NCBI GenBank assembly: GCA_964019415.1
Contig: CAXHTE010000110.1
Location: forward strand, 1 to 64,000
DNA from: Ianthella basta
Lineage: Eukaryota; Porifera; Demospongiae; Verongiida; Ianthellidae
Direction of reading: 5' to 3'
Length of the DNA stretch: 64,000 bases
Part shown: positions 57,360 to 64,000 of the stretch, piece after piece
Layout: every line of letters starts with the position of its first letter
How positions within the stretch are numbered: position 1 is the first letter of the stretch
Notes under the pieces: generated by a model
Databases searched by the model: none
What the model saw: only the letters and a program-made list of their open reading frames with translations
What the model was told of the DNA's origin: nothing
Translations under genes and position numbers: made by a program

Positions 57360-57556
57360 CTTCAGGGTCCAGCAGTTTCTCCACACTGAGCTCATCCTGT
57401 GCAGTGTCCAATGTCTGCTGCAAGTTGTCCGCTGACATAGCCTCATCCACTTGGCTGGTGTAGTGGAGAATGATGGGATAGTGGTGATGGAGGATGGAGC
57501 AGAGCACAGTGCGGACACTCCAACTGGAGGTGGACTTGGTCACTTCAACCTCATAA
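57360..57556 (-). CDS. Calponin-homology-like exon, block D
   Basis: 197 nt, phase 2 in and 1 out, acceptor CCCTCCACAG, donor GAAG|GTGTGC. YEVEVTKSTSSWSVRTVLCS, ILHHHHPIILHY, DNLQQTLDTAQDELSVEKLL. It carries three conservative changes from 16992-17188. CH domains bind actin or act in signalling; here the DG motif before the central helix is lost, so actin binding is doubtful. Joined in phase to 53857-53991. No upstream exon found. Confidence 0.55.
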
Positions 57557-57638
57557 CTGTGGAGGGAGCCAACAAGACACATCACACAATACATTAGAAA
57601 CTGGTACAACACAACAAGATCATATGGGAAATTAGGAC

Positions 57639-58416
57639 TACAGTGAAACCTGTCTAATGAGACCACCTTTGGACCAGAAATGGCTGACTTTACTAACCAT
57701 GCATGCACTGTTACAATATGGTGTGACTGTCACTCCTATCACCTAGGATGTGACAGTCACACAATTTCTTTAGTGTGACCGTCACACTGATGTCAGTATA
57801 AACACTGTTGTTGACACCATTTCTGACTGATCAAGAGAAGCAATTACTCACAGACACAAAGACGAGAATTTACTATGAATTCCACAAGATCTAAGTCCAT
57901 AGCTACACCTTGGACACAGTTCAGCCTGATGGTATGGTGGGTGCAGTGGGAGGACCTCCTCAAACTAAGTATACAACTTTATGTAGTTCAGTGAACCGTG
58001 AGGTAGTTTGCATCACCCACCAGCTACCCCACGTGGAGGTATGCTGTGTACTATGTACCTATACACAACTCCCCAAAGCAGTGTACCACATATCTGTAGT
58101 GAAATGTACTGTGAAGTGATTAGAACTCCCCACAAAGTGTCCCAATCGATGGCATGTGGTGTTTGTACCCATGCAGTCTCTTGTGATGGTTGGAGTGAAC
58201 ATCACACTGCAAATGGGTGTGCTCACACCGGCAACCAATTCATACCAGTTTTTGGTGTGAGAATCTCACTCCTTATTTCTAACAGTGTGAAGGAGGGGCT
58301 GTTTTATGAAGATGTAAAACAAGGTGTTGTTACCCTTTGGAACAGGGGAAGCCATGTGGTCTCTATAGATAGGTGGGAGCTGCATACGGTGCCCTCAATA
58401 GACAGGTTCTACACTA
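57639..58416. mobile_element. MITE with pogo/Tigger-like ends, expanded copy
   Basis: Left end TACAGTGAAACCTGTCTAAT, right end (reversed) TAGTGTAGAACCTGTCTATT. The interior matches 17271-17456 except for an insertion of about 590 bp (from about 57,698 to 58,290) that holds several GTGTGACTGTCAC-like short palindromes. Confidence 0.55.
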
Positions 58417-58664
58417 TGTTACACTTCACAGTACAAACAGATGAGCATGAAGCAAGCTCCATCACTGTGATGGGCTGGACCGAATGACTTACTGCACATG
58501 TGGGTGGACGGATCCCTCGTTCTTTGGGTCTACCTCGCTAAACACTCGGCAACGTGTCTGTTTGTCTTCTCTTTGAACAAGTTGGATGTCACAGCGGGAC
58601 ACACCGCCATCCGTCGCTTAGTCTTCCTGCACGTTGACAACTCGACCCAAAATCTGCTGTAGAC

Positions 58665-58697
58665 GCCATTTTCTTGACCACGTGCTCTTTGGCGCCA
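58665..58697. promoter_or_regulatory. Conserved E-box plus E2F-like element, block D
   Basis: CACGTG (58679-58684), CTC, TTTGGCGCCA (58688-58697), 0.4 kb upstream of the RPA2 linker exon. Third copy of the module seen at 8297 and 18066. RPA2 is a known E2F target in animals, which fits. Confidence 0.55.
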
Positions 58698-59123
58698 GAT
58701 CACACGAGGACGCTGCTGCCCTTCAGATGAGGAGACCTGCGCGAGCACTAACTTAGTCCAAGTGACTTGTACGGCCTTCTTCTACTTGGCTGGGGAGAAT
58801 CCTCAAGTTGCTGTCACCATGACGTCACCACTTGGTGAGGTGAGGGTATGGGGGGAGCTGGGCAGTGTAGTTAGCTGGAACTTTGTAGTAGCTACTATCT
58901 CTCGTGTCCTAGCTACTGATGGAGCCTCGTTTGTAGTCCACTGAGTTCAGTTTGTGGAGGAGTAGAATGCTGTGGGGCAGTTCTGTTGGCACTGCGATGC
59001 CATATGTTGAGATAGTGTTTGTACGTACATGTACTGTAGTGTATGTTACTGTGCCCATTGCTGTTCACTGTCATTCCTTCACTCTCCTCCTTTCCCTTTA
59101 GCCAGAGCAGTTTAGTAACATAG

Positions 59124-59267
59124 CGGTGGACCCAGCCCAGTGGTCCTGGAGGGAGGGGAGTGACCTGGGGAAACCCCATGGCAACCAGCACCCCTGCTCC
59201 TGGGTACTTTGGAAACAGCACTGGTCGAATTGGTGGAGGGAGTGGAATGACCCAAATACAACAGATG
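59124..59267 (+). CDS. rpa2: RPA2 linker exon
   Basis: Open frame ending at donor ATG|GTCAGT in phase 0. MATSTPAPGYFGNSTGRIGG then GSGMTQIQQM corresponds to the Gly/Ser-rich linker between OB fold and winged helix in RPA32. The best acceptor (TCCTTTCCCTTTAG at 59101) is out of frame because of one extra base relative to blocks B and C, so either a different acceptor or an internal start at ATG 59178 would be needed. The start given is the limit of the open frame. Confidence 0.55.
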
Positions 59268-59640
59268 GTCAGTGAGAGAGGAAGTGGTGGGAGGGGAGAT
59301 GAGGAGAGGGGAGGGGAGGACAGAGGGATAGGGGAAGGGATGAGTGACCCAAATTCAACAGATGGTCAGTGTAAGGAGTGGTGGTTGGAGAGAGGGAGGG
59401 AGAAGAGAGAGAGATGTGAGGACTGAGGAGGATCGGAGAAAGGGGAGAGTGGAAGATTGGAGCAGGAGAGGGGATGAAGGGGAGTTGGAAGTGATGGGAG
59501 GAGGTGAGCCAAGTTAGAGTTGTACTGGACGGAGAAAGATAGTCATTGTACTGTGCATGCAGTGGTAGTAATGATGTAGTTGGTGTAGAGGTACATCACT
59601 ACATGTGTTTACCCCGCCCCCACTGCCCCTCCCCTTTCAG

Positions 59641-59741
59641 GTTCTGAGCACCATATCGGGCTGCACCCTGGACCAAGGTATCAACATCTATGAGCTGGTC
59701 AAGAAAGTGGGACAACACAACTTTGGAGAGAAGAACATCAA
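59641..59741 (+). CDS. rpa2: RPA2 winged-helix exon (i)
   Basis: 101 nt, phase 0 to 2. Acceptor CCCCTCCCCTTTCAG, donor ATCAA|GTGAGG. VLSTISGCTLDQGINIYELV then KKVGQHNFGEKNIK is the first half of the RPA32 C-terminal winged helix, the surface that recruits UNG2, XPA, SMARCAL1 and similar partners in DNA repair. Confidence 0.82.
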
Positions 59742-60113
59742 GTGAGGGGGCGGCTGTGTGCGGGGAGGGCAGCCATTTTAATTGGCTATTGTGTAATATA
59801 GGAACTACCTAAATAGGCTGATTCTACTGAGTGAAGAAAGTACTGAACAGGACACAAAGTAGAGTATTAGTAGAGCCTCTTAGGTGGAGGTCACACTGCA
59901 TCGACCATGGCATTGACAACTAGGGATGGATATTATTGGCCAATATAGTACCTCGGTATTCTTGCTGAATGTTTGCTGTATAACTTTGTACTCACGTACC
60001 TACTATTTTGAGTGAAATGAATTGCTGACATGCAAACATGCAATGTCACCTACATTTATATGGAGGATTACAACTGCTAAAATAGAGCAGATGTTGATTT
60101 TGACATATACATA

Positions 60114-60553
60114 CTAGCTGAACACCTGCCCTTCGGGTGGGTTCCCAGCATGTCATTTGAAATTTGAGCATTCAACCAATGGAAATTGTCCATAAAATTC
60201 CGTGTGCAATAAATTTACTCATATTAATTCATTTTGTTTAAAAGAGCGAAGGCGCTAACCACCTTAGGTCACCCCCTGTATTGCGTAATATACTTTTTCA
60301 AGTTTGGGGAAGATTGGTGGAAAATTGAAAGAGGAGGTTCCAAACAACAAAACACAATCTTTTTCCTATCTCTTAGATATGGCAGCTACTGCAAAAGTGA
60401 CAAGAACTGGGACGGAACGACTTTACACCAAATTTCAACTCAACCATGTTACTCTCACTATGCCTCTTTGTAATCTTACCATGTTTCGTGACGTTCCATC
60501 CAGAACTGAAGGAGTATATCCCAAACATCAAAATGTGCGTTATGTTTATTGTA
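60114..60553 (-). mobile_element. Non-autonomous Helitron, copy 4 (reverse)
   Basis: Begins (as the reverse of a 3' end) CTAGCTGAACACCTGCCCTT with the GC hairpin GCCCTTCGGGTGGG, and runs through the family sequence to a decayed 5' end (TTTATTGTA) at about 60,553. Lies in the RPA2 intron. Confidence 0.75.
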
Positions 60554-60554
60554 A

Positions 60555-60700
60555 CTAGCTGAATGCCCACCCTTTGAGTAGGTTCCCAGTCTACGGTTCA
60601 TAATTTGAGCCTTGAACCAATCAAAATGTCTTTTTAATTGGGAGCTTTCCATAGACTTGCTCCGTAAAACTCTGTGCTACCTTTGTGTACAAAGTGTATG
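60555..60700 (-). mobile_element. Helitron fragment abutting copy 4
   Basis: A second 3' end (CTAGCTGAATGCCCACCCTT) starts exactly where copy 4 ends and continues for about 145 bp of family sequence before it is cut off. Head-to-tail arrangement of two copies. Confidence 0.7.
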
Positions 60701-61055
60701 CACATTCGGGTAACATGTATTAGTGTGACATCACAAAATGGCCGCCATGCACAAAGATAAATTTAAGTCGCTTAGAATCGTGCAAAGAAACATTAGAAAC
60801 GTTCAAGAGGCAAACTAATCAAAGCAAGAACAATAATGTTCTTGATTTGTGTTACAATGGAAATCTGTGTAGCTAACCGGTATTTCAGTGTCTGATTATT
60901 AATAAAATGCAATGTACCTTCACGGTATTGTAACAACTCCATACCGGTACACTGCCCTGCCCAATCGGCAGCCACGTTATAATTAATGTTTCTTAAAGGT
61001 ATTGCTATCTCTATCTCATGCTCTTTGTGTGTGTTGTTGTATTCTTGTTCTTCAG

Positions 61056-61137
61056 AGCTGCTGTTGAGTTCCTCTGCAACGAGGGACACATCTACTCCAC
61101 TATTGATGATGAACACTTCAAGTCCACTGACGCTTGA
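61056..61137 (+). CDS. rpa2: RPA2 terminal winged-helix exon
   Basis: Acceptor TTCTTGTTCTTCAG, then (phase 2) [26 protein letters not shown] and TGA (61135-61137). EGHIYST-x-DD-x-HFKSTDA is the signature C-terminus of RPA32. Joined to 59641-59741, the winged helix is complete. The matching OB-fold exons are 28 kb upstream next to NLR gene 1, with the middle of the OB fold missing, so the locus is split or duplicated. Confidence 0.88.
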
Positions 61138-62280
61138 ACAGTATACACTGCTATTGCTCCATTCACCATCCTACGTACATTCACACTGTATATCAAATGG
61201 ATCATTTGGGTGTATTTTATGTAATGTGACAATGTTTTTATTTGATTATTTGCAATCATTTAGTAGTGCAGTGGTTTAGGCACTGCACATTTTCAGTACT
61301 AGTAATTAGTAATTTTATTACATAATTATATGCAGACTTTAAGTTGACCCTTTATTTTTGATTTATTACAATTGTCAAATACATACGTAAATGGCCAAAA
61401 AATGTGAATGTTGTCCTTTGAATTTGTCACAATGTACTGATCTAAACACTATAATTATAATAGTTCCATAATTATGGATCCTGCATGGCAAAGGCTTGTC
61501 ACTGTACGTGTGACATCGATCATGTCATCACCAGACCTTTCCATAATTATACAGCCAGCTAGCTACGCAGCTAGTATATGGGCCCTCAATCGGAGTTAAC
61601 GACTTCAAACATCATCAAAGAGTACATGACAGTTTGAAGCAATTGTGTTCAGTCCATGCACACCATGCATTAATTGTACAGACCCTATAGCTGTCTTTAC
61701 AGCCTGCCTGTGGAGGAGCATGCAAGCTATATAATGTATACTACACTGCATGATCAAGGGAGGCCTGGAGGAAGGAGGTGCATGCATGGGCACACGTTAA
61801 TAAGACTTGCATGATGGACTGAGTAATGAACAGCTACTCTACATATATAGCTATATAGCTGGCTATAACGAGTGCATCGATCAGACTACACATTGATGTC
61901 TATAGATCTAGTGTCCATATACTGTATAATTATTTAATTTTGTGGACCATGGCCACAAGCATTAAATCGGGCTGAGACCTGCAGCATTAATATTAATATT
62001 AATATTAATAATATAATTCTGCTACATAATTATTGTATATTCCGAAAACAGATTATAGGTATATAATTATATAAATTTGGGAAGTCTATATTATAGCAAA
62101 TTTCCTGAGAATGATCGATTGAGTTCAAATTGAAGGATGACATGCATAACTGTACAATTGTAAATTACAAACTGCTGAACACTACGTATGTTAGAGTTGT
62201 ACACATACTAGATGGATGACACTGTTTATACAAGTCGAGTGCTGTCTCCAGTACTGAGGGCTGGTGTACTGGTCACTGGC
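61138..62280. other. Spacer between convergent RPA2 and third NLR-tail gene
   Basis: AT-rich non-coding stretch with TA-rich runs and an (ATATTA) repeat near 61,990. It separates the RPA2 stop (61137, plus) from the stop of the minus-strand gene (62281). No gene seen. Confidence 0.6.
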
Positions 62281-62765
62281 TCAGTCTGGTGGACTAGCTC
62301 TGTTGGAGTGTGAGCGGCTGTGGGTGTCGGGTCCTCTGGTGGGGAGGGGGAGGGGCTGGGTCAGTTTGGTTTGGCTAGTGACATATCTTGTAGATATCGG
62401 GATGCGGCTAGGCGGGCGGGTCACATGTCTTGCAGAATTCGGAATGTGCTTGGGTGGGCGGGGTCCATTTCCTGAGGAAACTAGGAAGTGATCAATTTGG
62501 AGGGGTCCATGTCGAATGGGAATACGGCTGGGTGGGTGTGTCAGTTTGGTTTGGTGAGTGACATATCTTGTAGATATCGGGATGCGGCTAGGTGGGCGGG
62601 TCACAAGTCTTGCAGAATTCGGAATGTGCTTGGGTGGGCGGGGTCCATTTCCTGAGGAAACTAGGAAGTGATCAATTTTGAGGGGTCCATGTCGAATGGG
62701 AATACGGCTGGGTGGGTGTGTCCCACGTTTGTGTCTGGTGAGCTCTCCTTGTCTACCAGGAGGTC
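62281..62765 (-). CDS. Terminal exon with two 60-residue repeats, third NLR-tail gene
   Basis: 485 nt. Acceptor CTCTCCCGCTTGCAG, then 160 codons to TGA (62283-62281). Phase 1 matches the donor at 63111. GPPGRQGELTRHKRG is followed by two nearly identical 60-residue units (180 bp), each made of three sub-repeats starting (R/H)PP(S/K)(R/H)IP. An Arg/Pro/His-rich basic tail ends NRASPPD. The whole exon is open only in this frame from acceptor to stop, and the two units differ at few positions. No known domain. Not found in the tails of genes 1 and 2 within the window. Confidence 0.6.
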
Positions 62766-63110
62766 CTGCAAGCGGGAGAGAGCAGTAAGGGAGTAAGTGG
62801 AGGGAAGGGGATTGGAGAGGTCGAACAAAGGTACGCCAAGGATGGGTAAGTGGGTAGTTAGGTGGACTTGAAGCAACTGATGATTATCACAGTATATGAA
62901 ATAGTTGTAATAATTAACTAGCACAATGTGTGTGTTCGTATGTGTGAGTGTCCCATGCATGGTGAACATTCTGATGAGTCAGTCAACACATTGCAGTGTG
63001 CACTAGTGAGACATTACATCCCACACAAAATGGCTCCCCCCTAGCTATCGATGTACACCACAGTTAATACCAAACTACCACCACACTACAGTGTTACACC
63101 AAGTGCTCAC

Positions 63111-63215
63111 TTGATGGAGAGAGGCGAGAGCTGTCAACATCATCACTGGAAGGATGATCATCACTGTTAATGCAATCATCATCACTATCTTCCTCATCAC
63201 CAGCACTGTCGCTTG
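63111..63215 (-). CDS. Ser/Asp-rich tail exon, third NLR-type gene
   Basis: 105 nt, phase 1-1. Acceptor TCTGTAG, then SDSAGDEEDSDDDCINSDDH and PSSDDVDSSRLSPS, donor TCAA|GTGAGC. It is the most divergent of the four copies but in frame. Confidence 0.6.
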
Positions 63216-63493
63216 CTACAGAGAAGGAGAGTGAAAGATGATAGAGGACGTAGTTTAGTACTGTGTGTGCACGAGTGTGCACATGTGTGTTTCCATGGTC
63301 ACTGTACGGCTGACACAGTTCGCCTACTGCAGTGTGTACTAGATGAGACATTACATAAGGGATATCACCCACCAACGACCTCCCACAAAGCTTTCCTGCT
63401 ATGCACTACATCCCTTGCTGCACATGTAGTGGTACCTCCTCTTCACATAGTGTGTGTGGACTGTGTCACCATGCACTTCACACCACCACCCAC

Positions 63494-63568
63494 CTGGAGG
63501 TACTTGAGTCCACTGCCATGGCATGGTCATCAGGGGGGGCTGGTTCATGTTGGGGTAGTCTGCCATAC
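63494..63568 (-). CDS. Met/Pro-rich tail exon, third NLR-type gene
   Basis: 75 nt, phase 1-1. MADYPNMNQPPLMTMPWQWT. Homologue of 40166-40240. Its upstream exons must lie beyond the window. Confidence 0.55.
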
Positions 63569-63884
63569 CTGTTGTGTGGTAGACAGATGCATTTGTATAC
63601 AGTGGGACATATAAATACCCATGTCAGTGTTTACAGTATGAAGTGTGTGTATTGTACCATATAAGGGAAGGGGAAGGGGAGGACAGAGGAGGGGAGAGAC
63701 ACATAGACCAAGTGAAACAGAACACAAGTGAATGAACAATGATGAAACTAACTGAACAGCCTCTATGTTTAGCTGTGAAGCGGTTGCTGCAGTAACAAAT
63801 CACCTTAAGGGATATACATCCCATAGATGTGACCTAATGCCACACTACAGTGCATGATGGGTTCCATCACACACACGCACGCAT

Positions 63885-64000
<116 letters not shown>

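Noticed and set aside
58008-58487. 159-codon plus-strand open frame with several Cys and His
   Set aside because: Lies in the expanded MITE and its flank; the homologous copies at 17.4 and 54.8 kb do not keep the frame.
60234-60558. Aromatic-rich open frames near 60.3 kb and similar ones at 25.8 and 44.7 kb
   Set aside because: They lie wholly inside copies of the non-autonomous Helitron and are not conserved as one frame between copies.

Overview
This is a eukaryotic and almost certainly metazoan window: GT-AG introns, an NLR-type innate-immunity locus (CARD or Death, then NACHT, then LRR-like exons), fragments of RPA2 (replication protein A 32 kDa) and of an NRBP-like pseudokinase, a non-LTR retrotransposon, Helitron and piggyBac-type non-autonomous elements, and many microsatellites. 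The NLR architecture with CARD or Death N-termini and the short introns fit a sponge best, but that is an inference; no species is claimed.

Layout. 1-7.9 kb: a satellite array built from 10- and 15-bp words, interrupted by a 5'-truncated retrotransposon. 8-20.7 kb: two partial segmental duplicates (A, about 7.9-17.6 kb; B, about 17.6-20.9 kb), each with plus-strand NRBP/RPA2-like exons and minus-strand NLR-tail exons. 20.3-31.2 kb: NLR gene 1, minus strand, 12 phase-consistent exons (leader with a 2A-like motif, CARD, NACHT, LRR-like region, Pro/Ser-rich tail). 31.6-35.7 kb: plus-strand RPA2 5' exons, a 51-bp minisatellite and a chimeric RPA2/NRBP exon (block C). 36.5-52.6 kb: NLR gene 2, minus strand, the paralogue of gene 1, with an almost identical 2A leader but a Death domain in place of the CARD. 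53.5-57.6 kb: exons of a minus-strand gene with a calponin-homology-like exon. 58.6-61.1 kb: RPA2 linker and winged-helix exons on the plus strand. 62.3-63.6 kb: the 3' end of a third NLR-tail-type gene whose 5' part lies beyond the window.

Main point. Both NLR genes start with a 250-nt exon encoding a basic/hydrophobic leader that ends in the ribosome-skipping consensus DVELNPGP, spliced in phase 1 onto different death-fold exons. From what is known of 2A peptides and 2A leaders in sea-urchin NLRs, each gene could make two products: a receptor released at the ribosome, and a leader-fused form sent to the secretory pathway. The C-terminal tails are assembled from many small phase 1-1 exons that are gained, lost or inactivated between paralogues without breaking frame. 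All exon models were built by eye from splice signals and phase; none has been tested with transcripts.
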